DNA from: Sambucus nigra
Taxonomy: Eukaryota > Streptophyta > Magnoliopsida > Dipsacales > Adoxaceae
Assembly: GCA_949130495.1 (NCBI GenBank)
Contig: OX422222.1
Coordinates: 270,806,109-270,870,108, forward strand
Direction of reading: 5' to 3'
DNA length: 64,000 nt
Shown here: positions 45,501-57,908 of the stretch, one piece after another
Numbering within the stretch: the stretch's first letter is position 1
Layout: every line of letters begins with the position of its first letter
The notes under the pieces: generated by a model
What the model was told of the DNA's origin: nothing
The model's database searches: none
The model's input: only the letters and a program-made list of their open reading frames with translations
Position numbers and translations under genes: made by a program

Positions 45501-46059
45501 AGAATAGACTTGATAAAATTACAGCTCCTTCAGAATTGATAGTCTAGCTATGAAGAAGTAGAGTAACAAAGACAACAGGTATCATATGAAAATAATACAT
45601 ATGTTATTATTCACTGTTCACAAATTGACGAGTGTCCCGTTAATTTGCCATACGAGGAGATTTCCCATGGACCTCCAGGATTTGTCTAGAACGTGACTAT
45701 TATAGCTGGTCCTTTGAAAAATTGGAAATGATAACGGCATAAAAATCATCGCTCTAGGTCGATGTTACTTAGAAGATAGGAATTACATCGGTACGTAGAA
45801 CACAAAATGCAGTATGCCATATGCTCCAAATTGCTGTATGAGAGGGGGAAGCATATAAATCACATTGTTTGAAGGAGCTGAGTTATTCCTATATCGAAGA
45901 AAGCTTATCACAGTGTAATGTTTACATTATAGAATTTCACAAATTCTCTATTTACTTTAGGATTTATCATATTGAAACTATTCACGTGAATATAATGAAC
46001 ATGCATAATGTTAGTGTTTGATACGCTAGGCACTTTTCCTATATTTTTCTGCACCAGCT
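42591..46059. other. CACTA interior, middle part; copia gag scrap near 43940-44140
   Basis: Mostly AT-rich sequence without a gene. At about 43940-44140 the + strand reads MTMAFLAIHTDQSSHFGRGR, then NNGRGFYGRVRGSNRGG, a Gly/Arg-rich stretch like the end of copia gag before the zinc knuckle. It lies after, not before, the reverse transcriptase fragment, so it is not part of one colinear element. The rest holds nothing I can name. Confidence 0.45.
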
Positions 46060-49000
46060 TGTAATACCCCGTACTTTTATACTATATTTAATTTGGGGAT
46101 TTATTAAATTTAATGTGATGATTTATTTAATAAAAATCCGGAAATTAATTATGTTATAATTATTGACGTGACGTGAGTTAGTAATTATATGAAATTGTTG
46201 AATATTACTTATGAGCATAGTAATATATGATATTGATTATAGTAAATGTCACGAGTGAATGAAATGGCAGTTTTGGGAATTTTAGCCGGGACGCGCCCGT
46301 GTCGCGTCGGGATTAATTATTAATATATAAAAGTGAATATTTTATAAGTTGTTCGTATGGTCGTTTTGAGTGCGCCAACGCGTCCGGAAGGGTCGATATA
46401 GTCAGAAAAGTGTACCCGGGGGTTTAGTTTGGGTCTCCGGATGTTTTTAGGCTTAATTAGTGACCCGGGAGGGCATTTTGGTCATTTTACAAAATAGGGT
46501 AATTTAACCCACGAATTTCAGCCATCCTTAGCAGCCATTTAAGTCAGACTTTTAGGGTTAGAACATTCAGAACCCTAGAACGGCCATTGGAGAAGAGAGG
46601 AGAGAGCTCTCAAGGTGATTCAAGGCCCAAAACACCACCGAATTCACCGCCGTCACCACCAGCGCGTAGATCGCGAGGAGGAGAACGCAACCACACCAAT
46701 ATCAGCAGGAAACCAGACCTCTGAAATCCCAGGCAAGTGTTTAACTTGCGTATTTTCGTTGGTGCAATATTCATATTAGTTAGGAATGATTAGGAGTATA
46801 ATCTATGGAAGAAAACCCCATTTTTTGATAGGAATTTGCATGTAGAAAAGATTAAAACCATATTCTGGAAGTCTTATATGATGTAGATGATTAACCCACG
46901 AATTTTGATGATTATGTAGAAGGAAATTCTGGAGAAAAACTTATTAGAATAGAAGTTAAGAAAACTTAGGGTTCTTGATGATTAGATGAGATTTTAGGTT
47001 GTTTAATCATGTTTAATAATGGTTATACGCATGCTTAACGTTAGAAACATCTGGTAATATGTTATTATGTTTGTGGTATAAGTTTTGGGACGATTATGGT
47101 TGGAAAATATGAATTTGAATGAAGAATTTTGGTGAAACCCGCAACTGCAATTCTGCAGAAATCTTCGCAGACCTGCTTGATCGATCGATCGACCCTAGAG
47201 CGTCGATCGATCGAAGGTTCGATCGATCGAGCCCCAGCCGTCGATCGATCGACCCTTCCTGGCAGCCTCTTATTTACCCATGTTTCATTAGTTGAATTAA
47301 TTTATCGTGGAATAATCCTTGGGCATATTAAATAAAATGTTTTGGGATATAGGAGAGACTAGTAGGACATATGATTAAGTGTTGAGAACTTTATTATGAA
47401 ATGATTATTGTGTTTTTGGGATAATTAATTAAGGAATGACGAACTACGTATTTCAAGTGAGGGATTACGACGAATACCTACAATAGTGAATAGATGTCTA
47501 CCTACTGAATTTGTTACTTGGATGGATAGAACCCATGAGTGTTCCATAACTAGTGAGAAAACCCTTCGAGTTAAGGTTAGAGACGAAACCTTATGCCTAA
47601 TACTAATAATGTGAAATTAAGGATAAATGTTGTAATTATGGGTAACGAGAGTGACCTATATTAATATGATGAAAGTAGTATATTTATATGATTGTGTGTG
47701 CATATATTATATACATGTGAAAAATGTACCCGCGCTACTTGCTATCCCTGAGGTTACCGCGCTGGGACGGTCTTATCATGTGTTGCTACGGGGGATATTG
47801 ATTCGTACCCTAGAAGATAGGAATCCTAGGTACAGGCTATCGAATCGGTAGTCACGGTCCTAAGAGACGCGAGGGTATGTGCTGACCTCTTGGACTTGGA
47901 AACTATACTTCGCCTCAATATTGTTTGTGTTTGTATTGATACAGTTCGAGAGTGATTACGAACTTGTATTTCCCTTAGTACGATTGATACGGGGATTGGA
48001 TAGCAGAGTATGCCCGCACCATAATTTTTATGTGGGGTGCCATTAGAATATATATATTACACGAGTATTTAATATATATGAAGTTCTGAAACTTGGAACT
48101 ACCTACTGTGATTTGGTAAGTATGTCATGTTTGATGAATCAGATTGGAAATACTTGTTTTATGAGAGTATAATATGACACTGGGAAACTTTATAAATTAA
48201 TGAAGCTAAAACGAGAGTTGTGCTACACTTTGAAAGTACCCTTTTTACACGTTGACATTGTTCGTTTTTTTAAAACCTATGAGTAAGTTAAGATAAACTA
48301 AATTATTGGGAAGGTTAGTATGATAATATGTTAAGTTAAACCATTTGGGGAAGGTTAGTACGATAGGCGTGCACACTAGAAGAGAGGTGAGAATTTCTCA
48401 AGAGAGTGTCGAACTAATATGTTATTGCATTGGCCTGTATCAATTTAAATACTTGCTAAACTAATTTTAAATCATACACACTTTCGGGCTCTGACCCGTT
48501 TTATCTCTCCCTCTCCCCCTTGTATATATGTATATGTATGTATTTCAGGTTCCCAGCCACAGGGGCGTCTTGCTTAGGATCTTTTGGAAGGAACGCGCTG
48601 CAGCTTAGGTGGGAGTTGCAGGTCCTTTGATTAGACGACTTCGTTCATTCAGATCCACTCCTAGCATTTTCATTCAGATGGGCATGTGTAGCCCTTTCCA
48701 TTATTTCTTTATGTTGGGACATTGTTATTTCAGTTATTTCCTAGTTCGTTATTTTGGGATTTTTGTTCGAGACGGTGTATTACTTTATTTTCTCGCATGT
48801 TGACATTCGTTGATGAATGTTTTAATATATTGGATTCTTTCGTTCCAGTACATTGTGGTGTGAATCTTATTCATTGAGCTTTGTTAATAATTTAAATAAA
48901 TCTTTTCTTTAAATAAAATTTGGTAGTTAATGTTTAAAAATTGGTTTTGACACTTAGCTTAATTATTTAGGGTGTTAATTGGAAAGTTTCTTTTTACGAC

Positions 49001-49089
49001 AGTGATGCTAAGAATGAACCAAACTGTTCACCTTGATTTAATTTGATAAAGGAGTGATCGCCCGGTATTTAATTAGGCGGGGTGTCACA
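46060..49089 (+). mobile_element. solo LTR (3030 bp) of a Ty3/gypsy element
   Basis: Starts TGTAATACCCC, ends GGCGGGGTGTCACA, and is flanked by a perfect 5-bp duplication CAGCT (46055-46059 and 49090-49094). Its ends, length and several inner blocks resemble the LTRs of the gypsy host element (25199 onward), so it is a related family. No internal region remains: the rest was lost by LTR-LTR recombination. It contains a cluster of CGATCGATCGA units at 47178-47250. Open frames in it are chance. Confidence 0.92.
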
Positions 49090-49139
49090 CAGCTCTATTT
49101 TGTTGATTATTAGAATGCATAATTTAACTTTATTTTTTT

Positions 49140-49280
49140 ATGTAAACGTTATTTTCAGGTTAGAGGTTATTCAGTGACTTGCTTATATTACATCAGTTGA
49201 GTTGGGTGGAAAGACTCGTCAGTCTTGCAATGCAATGGAAATCGTTACATACTCATTGGCCATTGAAAGGTTGGTTTAAT
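49140..49280 (+). pseudogene. exon-like captured fragment, copy B
   Basis: Nearly repeats copy A over about 90 bases, from TATGTAAACGTTATTTTCAG through GAGTTGGGTGGAAAGACTCGTCAGTC, including the acceptor. The frame has a stop at the place of copy A's Arg after VIQ. Beyond the shared part it reads NAMEIVTYSLAIERL. Confidence 0.45.
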
Positions 49281-49664
49281 TATTATGTTCTCTGTATCAT
49301 TCATTCATCTCTAAAAATAAAGTGGTTATATTGAATGTCCACTGACCTTATTATAAGTATGTAAAATAACTAAAGCGGGCAAACTAAAGACACATCGAGG
49401 AAATGTCTCCCTCTAACCTAACCTAACAACTAAAAGAGAGAAAACATAATAAAACATGAGTAAAAATACACAAAAACTACAAATAAATCAAGGTATATAT
49501 TACTCTCCCCAACAGAGAAAAGCTCGCCCGCGAGGGTGAAAACAAGATAGGTGATCGAGACATTCGAACACTGCCATTATCCCCAACAAAGAAAGGAAGC
49601 CATGCACTTAAACTCCCGACATATTGACGTGTAAACTGGGGGGAGTGGATAATTAGAAATCCCA

Positions 49665-50350
49665 ATAGGTACAAACACATCAAGCGATACCAAAGTAATT
49701 TTTCCAAATTAATCACATCACCATTGGACGCTAGGTTGACCAAATTGACTATTACACGCTTCTTTTTAAGGTTAAAAGTTGGTGTTGGGTGAAAACTGAA
49801 AACAACAATATAACCACCTAGAAATAGGTATAAACACATCAAGTGATACCAAAGTAACTTGTCTAAACTAACCCCATCCTCATCGGACTCTCGGTTGGCC
49901 AAATTGACTAGTATACGCTTTTTTGTGGGTTAAAAATAGGCGTTGCGGGGGGGGGGGGGGGGGGGGGACTGTAAACAACCTAGGTGCCTAGATTTAGGTA
50001 TAAACACATCAAGCGGTACCAAAGTAACTTATCTAAACTAACCGTATCCTCATCGGACTCTATGTTACCCAAATTGACTAGTATACGCTTCTTTGGGGGG
50101 TTAAAAATGGGCTTTGGGGGGTGAACACTGAAAACAACCATCTAGTGGCCTAGGTTTAGGTACAAACACATCAAGCGATACCAAAGTAACTTATCTAAAC
50201 TAATTGCCTCCTCATCGGACTCTCGGTTGGCCTAATTGACTAGTATACGCTTCTTTTTAGGATTAAACATGGGTCGGGGGGGGGGGGGACTTGAAACAAC
50301 CACCTAATTACCTAGATTTATGTACAAACACATCAAACGATACCAAAGTA
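49665..50350. repeat. tandem array, units of about 160-170 bp, with poly(G) tracts
   Basis: Units start with A(C/T)AAACACATCAAG near 49671, 49830, 50000, 50162 and 50324, giving steps of 159, 170, 162 and 162 bases. Each contains CTCATCGGACTCT and GACTAGTATACGCTTC. Step differences come mostly from G runs (about 22 G at 49947-49968, shorter at 50090-50120 and 50276-50289). The - strand open frame 49477-49902 spans two units and reflects the repeat. Confidence 0.85.
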
Positions 50351-51250
50351 ACTATGACCGTTTGTTGTGTATCAATTACTCCCCAATCAAATTACATGTG
50401 TGTCAATGGCATGGGAATGTACTAGTCTTTTGTGTTATTTACTCATTTATGATTATCTATTTACTAAGTTTGATTTTGTTCAACAGGTTCTTATTGGAAA
50501 ATATGAAGATTAATTTTGGGAGAATGAAGTCTACTTTTGCAAGGAATATAATGAAGACTACTTTTGGGAGAATAATATGTGTAGAACTTTAATGATGTTA
50601 GACTTCGTTTCAATTTTATGGTTAAAAGCTAGATGGTTTATATTGTACTGCATTTTGTTTTTGAAATTTTAATGGTTATGAATGAAATATAATTTTAGAT
50701 TGGTTTAATATCATCGAAATGTAGTGACATTCATTTTGTCACGTGTATTTTGGAATTATGTTTTGAGTGAAATTTGTGGGCATGGGGTTTTGCATTGCCA
50801 TTGGTTGAGCACGCGAGTTATTACTAGAGTAGATATAAATACTATTTATATCTATTTGTTTAATAAGAAATTAATATTTTTAAAAAAATATAATGATATT
50901 CTTAACAGACTTTAACCGTTACAAATAAAAACACCCGTTACAAATATATGACACTCCTAATCTGTTACGATGTATTTTGTAATGGTTTTATCTGTTACAA
51001 ATTCTATATTTGTAATGGGTCAAAACCGTTACAATTTAGTTAATTCGTTACTAATATATGTGAAGTGTACTACTGCCAAATCCGTTACAAAATAAATTGC
51101 AACGGTTTTAATCCGTTACAAATATTAAATTTGCAACGGATTTGATCCGTTACAAATTTCGTTAGTAAAATAAATAATGCCAATTTTCTAACGGATTTAA
51201 TCCGTTACAAATAATTTTTGTAACGGTTTTTGCCCGCTACAATTGACATG
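50351..51250. other. CACTA right subterminal region
   Basis: 50351-50900 is AT-rich without a clear gene. From about 50905 to 51240 there are about ten CCGTTACAAA or TTTGTAACGG motifs in both orientations, the subterminal repeats of the transposon. Confidence 0.7.
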
Positions 51251-51263
51251 TTTTGGTGTAGTG

Positions 51264-52218
51264 AACCATTAGGGCGCAGTAGTTTTCCTAAGTACCACCA
51301 TAGCTAATAGTGGTGCAAATTCAGACTCATCAAGTACAGGCGGTAAGGGAGAGTGTCAGAGAGGTTCTTTTTAAGGACCATCTGCAAGAGTTCAGGGAAA
51401 GTACGGAAGTGCGATTGGCTAATGTAAGGAGATCATCTAAATGAAATTGCATATGTTGTAGTGCAGTGACACTTGTGTTTAAAATTTTGGACAAAAATTT
51501 TAGCTCATAGGAGCGGTATTGTAGTGATGGGACTTTGTCACCACATCTAAGGAGAGATACCATTAATATCGAGGAACTTGGGGTGCAGTTTGACCGCAAA
51601 TACTTTCATCAACTATTTTATTTAGAGAAGAAAATCCAGTATTTATTGCAGAAGGGTCAGGCAATGGCCGAACATGAGGGAGAATTTGCTTGTTTAGCGA
51701 ACTTCGCACCCGAAGAGGGGTCTTTGAGTTGATGATGGTCCCATGGGTAGAATACGCCTACATTGAGGGGGAAATCTGGCTTGAACAAGTGATGGTGATG
51801 TCATCAATGTCGTACTTTTGTGAAGGCAAATATAAATGCTTCCATTTGAAGGGAGCTAAGAGATTGGAAAGTCTAGTCAACACAACAATAATGAATGTAA
51901 TTGGTGCTAGTGAGGCACCACGGGTGGATACCCAACAGTAAATGCATTTAAATGATTCAGATCAATGGAGTTCCTACCCAGTGAGGGTGGATTCATTCAG
52001 GGCCAACAATGTGCTCAACAGGGCCAACAGAGCTAAAAAACAATGGGGGTAACAATCGGGGATAAGTCCACTATATACAAGAGAAGGACAACCCCGACAT
52101 GTCCAGTGGGGTCAAAAATTGGGGAATGACACAGAGAGGTGTCTTATGTATGGAGAGTTGGTCTACTTGTGTTGATCTTATCTGCAATGAGCCAGGGGAC
52201 AGGAGCGGTATGCCCAGC
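51264..52218 (+). pseudogene. gag of the gypsy host element, first part
   Basis: Continues the gag cut by the CACTA insertion. The piece 51535-51732 reads FDRKYFHQLFYLEKKIQYLL, then QKGQAMAEHEGEFACLANFA, matching the Ty3/gypsy capsid pattern (F-x-KYFP ... QG-M-VAEYE-xF-x-LxxFAP). Later frame changes obscure the zinc knuckle, of which a scrap lies near 52130-52180. Confidence 0.7.
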
Positions 52219-52797
52219 TAGGGGTGTAAACGGATCGGGTCTGGATTGGGTAAGGGTATATCTAGATCCGATATGGGTATTTTTTTAGCGGATCGGGTCT
52301 TACCCGATGACCCGTCGGGTCTCAGAAAATGGATCCAGACCCGGATCCGTTAAGGACCCGGATACCCGACCCGAATACCTGTATAAACTAACTTACATAT
52401 ATAAACTAACTTACATATAAACTAACAGTTTATATATATAAACTGTTAGTATATATAAGTTTAGTAACAATTAGTTTAACAGTTAGTTTAGTAACTTATA
52501 TATATGTTACTAAACTTATATATACTAACAGTTTATATATATAAACTAAGTTAGTTTATATAAATAAATTGTTACTAAACTGTAACTATATATATAAACT
52601 AACTAACTTATATATATATATATATATACACACATTCGGGTCGGGTCCTTATCGGATCGGAGTCATGTATATCCAGATTCGATCCATTAACTAATCGGAT
52701 AATCGGATAATCGGGTCTATAAAATTTGCTCAGATTCGTTAATTCGGGTCGGGTCCGAGTCGGGTTCGGGTCCAAACCCGGTCCATTGGCAGCCCTA
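52219..52797. mobile_element. hAT-type MITE, 579 bp
   Basis: Ends TAGGGGTGTAAACGG and, inverted, TAGGGCTGCCAATGG; flanked by a perfect 8-bp duplication TGCCCAGC (52211-52218 and 52798-52805). Short inverted ends and 8-bp targets are the hAT hallmark. The interior is built from CGGGTC-type repeats at the arms and TATATAAACTAAC repeats in the centre. Confidence 0.9.
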
Positions 52798-52805
52798 TGC
52801 CCAGC

Positions 52806-55198
52806 AAGAGCAACAGTTAGAGAAGTTTTTGGTTCGGTTTGGACGAGAGTATTATGTATAGGAACTATTTGAACCTGCAGTGCTATTGGCGATTAAAGGA
52901 ATGAGTTTTATCCATGGATAAATGGGATAATATTTATGTGACATGGGTGAGTCATAGTATTTTGTTAGCAATAGATTGGTGCATGAGACATGTTTAGTAG
53001 GTGTATCATTAGTGTTACTATTGTGTGTATATATTTATCGTTGGGTAACGGGGCTCTCTTTGGTTTCATCTGCAAGGGAGCGGGTGCAGACTCTGGGAGG
53101 ATATGTTTTAGTGGATTTACTCATATTAGAAATATGATATATGAGTATGATGTTATCCTGGATATAGATTGGTTAGTGATGGTTTGGGTGATGGTGGGCT
53201 GTCACATCAAATCTATCGTGTTAGCTGATCTAGGGCAGGATGTGTAGTTTTGCAATGTCTCACCTAGAAGAGGGTCGAGATCGCATCTATATTATATTGT
53301 GAATGAGACTCCAGAGAGTATAGTTATTTCGTTATATTTGATCCTAGTGTGTAGGGACTTTACTGATGTGATTAAGGGTATATCGGGTATTCTATCGAGC
53401 AGAGAGATTTAGGTCGTTATTGATTTAGTGTTGTGAACTTAGTGCTGGTGAGAGTGCAGTGTTATATGACTCCTTTAGAGATGTGGGAGTTTATGATTAA
53501 ACTTATACAATGGGAGGGGGGACATAATTTTGAGTGTCCTGATTATATGCTTTGGGCCTACGGAACTTGATGACCGATAATTTTAGGTGATAGTGCATTG
53601 CGGAGTTCCTTGTTTGAGTTTTGTTTAAAGGATGTTCTACGCATAAACAATTATAGCCGTCGAGAGTGGAGAGACATTGTTAGATGCTAGGGCATCAATT
53701 TTGAATGTTATTCATGGAATGTACAGTGAAAACACTTTGAGCTGAGAGCTAGTATACGATATAAGGAACGTGGAGCTGGTAGTTTTATGTAGGAACCACT
53801 GGGGATATTTTGCACCACTAGTTCATAGGTGGGGAAGTCTCGAGGAGAAATAACTCATGATTGTTAGGAAAAATTGAGTAGAACCTTACTTTATAGCCAC
53901 GTTGAGAGTGCAAGGTCGAGCTTGGGATAAGTATGTTACGTATGAGACGTTAGCGACGATTGTGCAGGTGTGCACATGATACAGGGTGTATGGACGCCCT
54001 GATTAGTTTAATTTTCAAAATCGTTCAGAATAAGGGTGTGTTGAAATAAATGTGTTGAATATTCCTGTGGGGCAGTTAGAAATATCGGTGGAATGGTATG
54101 ATGGACTAAACTTCGTTTGAGAAAAGGAGAAAGTCTGACTATGTGTATTTCAAGGAGAACAATCATAATCGAGGTGAGTTGAAAGACGGTGGAGACACAT
54201 GTAAAAGATATCCCTTGACAAGGTAGGCCCCCACTTTTTGGAAAGTGGAGTGGAGTTATACTATCGGGTAGTATGCCCAACATTTCATTAGAGAGAATAA
54301 ATGAACCGGCACAAGGTGCCGCCCAATGTTGTTGCGAATCAGGATGAGACCGTTGAGTCCCACCTCCGATAGGAAATGTTAGGAGGCGATGGGGATGGAG
54401 ATAGGTTTTGAGATAGACGTGTCACCCATAGGCCAATGGGTAGACGGGAGGTGACAAGGAGGTTGGAGAGTGCGATAAATGAGTATTTTGGGTTTCTGGA
54501 TAATCAGAAGTATTAATTACCTATAATAGAGTTACGTGTGATACCGTATAGCAGTTTATTAGCTATGTGACACCTTCTGAGGCTTAGTACGAAGATCTTA
54601 TAATCCATCCTTTGGTTGGTTGGAGGTGAGGAATAACAAGCTTCTCGGACCCGAAGTGATTCATGGTCTGTACACAAGGATTGAGTTAATCTACGTCATT
54701 TTTGCACAATTCAGGAACGTAGTGAAAGTATGTCACCGTGAACTGAAGTTGGAAGTCTAACTTGAACTATCAGGGGTTGTTGCGGGTGTATCCTATGAAG
54801 GGAGATATGTGATTTAGCAACAAGGGAAATCGGCACCTATTGAAGTGGAGCCTTTTCCAACATAGAGATAATAGATCCGGTGGAGTATAGGCTCATCTTT
54901 TTGAAGCATTGTTAGCGGATTCACGATAGTTTTGCATGTCATTATATAAGCGAGACCTTAAGCATAAGAAATAATATCGATATGCAATATTTTGAATGGA
55001 CTTGTTGCTAATCTTGGGTTGGAGTGACTAGACCTTCAGTCAAAATGGTACCATTGGCGTGTGTATAGTGGAAACACCGAATCATTATTACGAGTTAACT
55101 TTGAATACGTTCGGAGGCATTGCGTGTGAGTATTCGAAGTTTTAGTACCGAGCATATAGGAATATCGGGGACGAAATTCCTTTGCAAGAGGGGAAGTA
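52806..55198 (+). pseudogene. protease and integrase-end remnants of the gypsy host element
   Basis: Near 53140-53170 the frame reads YEYDVILDIDWL, the block at the end of the gypsy protease (D-V-I-L-G-M-D-W-L). The polymerase and RNase H are not recognisable and seem mostly deleted. Near 54640-54700 LLGPEVIHGLYTRIELI matches the integrase C-terminal region (L-L-G-P-E...). The element ends with GGGGACGAAATTCCTTTGCA and a purine tract (AAGAGGGGAAGTA) before the 3' LTR. Confidence 0.65.
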
Positions 55199-57163
55199 TG
55201 TAACACCCCATATTTTTGAATAATTATGGATTTAATTATTTTTGGTATTTTAAATTACACGTGTGAAATAATTTAATTAAAATAAAATATTGTGTATTTA
55301 ATAGATATTAATTTGTGAAAATAAGATTAATATTTATGTTGTAAATTTACTAAGTGTGTTTATAGTAAATAAAATATGGCGAATTGTTAATACGTCGTAG
55401 TGAGTGAGAACGATGGGATTTTTACAGTATCTCAATCGGAGCATGTGAATAGATTATTTTAAGGATGAAATAGGGAATTTATGCATAGTTACTCGGATGG
55501 TGATATCGAGTTCGTGGTTGATTCTGAATATGTCGAATTTATGCATAGTACCCAGGGGTAGTAATTGGGTTCCGGCGACTTTTTAGACTAGTCCAGACTC
55601 ATGTAGGGGCATTTGGGTCATTTTAAATTAGCATGATAACCTAATTTCTGGATTAGTAGGTTAAAATATAAAGTTTAGGTGTTTGAGGCATCCATATCAT
55701 TATTTCTAAACCCTTCGAGAGAAGGAAGGAGGGGGGGGAGAAGAGAAATCAAGAGAGAAAGCTAGAGGAGGCCAATTAGGGAAGGATTCGAGAACGATCT
55801 GTCGTTTACAATGGAAATCAGACCCTACAAGTATCTAGAGTCAAGTAATTAACTTGCTTTAAATTAAATTGAGGTTATTTATGTTCATATAATGGTAGGT
55901 GTAGAACAAAACTATTTTTGGGTAAGGGTTTGCATGTAAATGGGGTTTTAAGTGTAATAAATTCCATTAATAGCGGTGTGTAGTGATGTATGATGTTATT
56001 GAACCAATTCCATTTTATAAAGAGAAGATATTGATAGAGATGTATAGGTTTGATCATAAGTAATTGGTCTGTTGAATTGAAAGTAGGTTAAATTGAGGTG
56101 TTGATAATTGAGACTCATAAGTATGGATTAATTTGATGATTAAATCCTTTGAATTAAGATGATTGGAGGATGTTAAAATCATATAAAAGACACCCCTTTA
56201 TTATCTATATTGATTGCATAGTGTCGAAAAAAATGATTTAGAGGGTGATTGGGATTGAAATTGGGGAAGAATATAGGTTGGAGTTCGCTGAATCAAAATT
56301 GCGTCATTTTGACTGACAAAGCGAACCAGTTCGCCCCCGGATGAAACGGTTCAGTTTACCTACTTTTCTAAAATATGGAAATGTATATCTTTTCATTATG
56401 ATCGCGTGGGTACCGACCTCGTATTTTTCAATTTTTTTTTAATTAGTTTTGAATTTTCTACGGAAGTGTGTCCGAGATCGAAATCTTTAGTCAGAAATTA
56501 AATCAAGGTATAAAATTATTTATGAATTACATGAGTACTTTGGGAATTTCAATATAGTCATAATGCTGGTAAAATTAGACTAGGGCCTACAAGATTTAAA
56601 CAATTGTGTTATGAATAGAGAATATAAAATGGGTTATGGGAAGCGTAGATGATAACCCAAAATTTCTACTAGTAGGTTAGTGATGTATTAAATACTGAAA
56701 ATAATTAAGGGATAACTAGGACCCTTTGGGTAGTGAGTGATACTGGAAAAAATAAGAAATGATTATTAAGTGTGAATCGTTAGTACGTTTGGTATTCGAG
56801 ATATATATACTACGTACTGGATATACTTATAGGTTGTGTGTATACTTATACTGGATATATTTATAGGTTGTGTGTATACCTATACTGGACACACTTATAA
56901 GTTGTGTGTATACCTATGCTGGATATATTTATAGGTTCTGTGTATACCTATTATGTGTGTGTAATCATACCTACGATGCCTTCTATCACGGGAGGTAACG
57001 CATAGTGGACGGTCCCACCTTGGCAATGCTAGTGAGGTCTGGATGTGTTACCCAGGACATAGAACTTAGGGATGATCACTATCTACGTGTACGATAGTGT
57101 GGTCGGTCATTTGGGTACGTTAGGTATGTGCGTAGCCCAAAGGCTTAGGACTATGTTCGCCTC

Positions 57164-57705
57164 TGTTGATGTAAAAAATTAGATTGCTTCTAATTATTTA
57201 ATCACAGATAAATATAAATGAGACAAAGAATTTTAAAGTGGTTCAGCCTTATAGGAATGGCCTACGTCCACTGTTTCTGTTATTGCCAAGTGTTTTGGAG
57301 TTCTCGATATGTAATTTTATCAAGAAATTCCGGTCCCTTTGAATGAGGGTGATACAATGTATTTATAGCCCTTGGGCTGTACATGTGAAAGGGTAAACAA
57401 TTAATGCCCTTTAAGCGTATACGTCTGTATGATTAGCATTCAATGAATAGTTAAACTGTTGATTATCTGGAAATCAATGCTGTGGCCGAGATGCAGCTCG
57501 GACCGCCTTAGTTGCTCGTCGTTCAGGAGTTCCTCGGAGTGTTGGTGTTCCTCAGAGTGTTGGTGTTCCTCAGAGTACACTTGCTGCTCGGGGTGAGTAT
57601 GACTTGGTCGGGGAAATAGACTTCCTCGTTGCTATTGTTCCACGTAGATAGACACGTGTCTTCTTATTATTTGTCTATATCAGCATATTAATTTTGGTAT
57701 CAACA
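57164..57705. mobile_element. solo LTR, 542 bp, inside the gypsy 3' LTR
   Basis: Starts TGTTGATG, ends TATCAACA, and has a perfect 5-bp duplication GCCTC at 57159-57163 and 57706-57710. It includes GGTTCAGCC...GCCTACGTCCAC and a short tandem of AGTGTTGGTGTTCCTC units (57535-57575). The 5' LTR of the host element has no insertion at this place, which confirms the boundaries. Confidence 0.94.
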
Positions 57706-57869
57706 GCCTCCAATATGTGTTGATTTGATATATGGTTCGAGGTGTCATTTCGAACCGGTAGTCCTTGATTTGGTACGATAGGTACATTGACTTGATAGGA
57801 GAGTATGCATGCATTTACGATTCTCAATCCGGGGATGTTGTGATTGTATAGGAGAGTATGCATGAGTGG

Positions 57870-57908
57870 AACACACACACACACGTGTGTGTGTGTGTGT
57901 GTGTGTGT
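57870..57908 (+). repeat. (CA)n(GT)n microsatellite
   Basis: A CA run followed by a GT run, forming a perfect palindrome-like hairpin. It is the counterpart of the position where the viral insertion sits in the 5' LTR. Confidence 0.9.

Larger units (their letters stand above)
38220..51263. mobile_element. CACTA-type DNA transposon, 13 kb, non-autonomous, with cargo
   Basis: Perfect 13-bp terminal inverted repeats CACTACACCAAAA (38220-38232 and inverse at 51251-51263). Subterminal regions hold many copies of CCGTTACAAA and its inverse (38265-38335; about 50905-51240), the usual transposase-binding layout of CACTA elements. Flanking 3-bp AAA and AAC differ by one base, so the target duplication is imperfect. 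It splits the gag of the gypsy host element. I find no recognisable TNP2-type transposase. The interior carries exon-like fragments, copia pieces, a solo LTR and a tandem array. Confidence 0.82.

Noticed and set aside
47129..47335. Open frame in the solo LTR encoding Arg/Ser/Asp repeats
   Set aside because: It is simply the translation of the GATC palindrome cluster; no start context or neighbours support a gene.
49665..50350. CRISPR array or protein repeat gene
   Set aside because: Units of 160-170 bases without spacers, eukaryotic context, and frames that do not persist across units.
38220..51263. Sorting the 13-kb element with Mutator or Harbinger types
   Set aside because: The ends are CACTACACCAAAA with abundant subterminal repeats and flanks fitting 3 bp, not 9-11 bp or TWA targets. 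CACTA is the best fit although the 3-bp duplication is imperfect.
53280..54600. Naming a full reverse transcriptase in the gypsy host element
   Set aside because: I could find only scattered similarity and no polymerase site; most of this domain seems deleted or too decayed.
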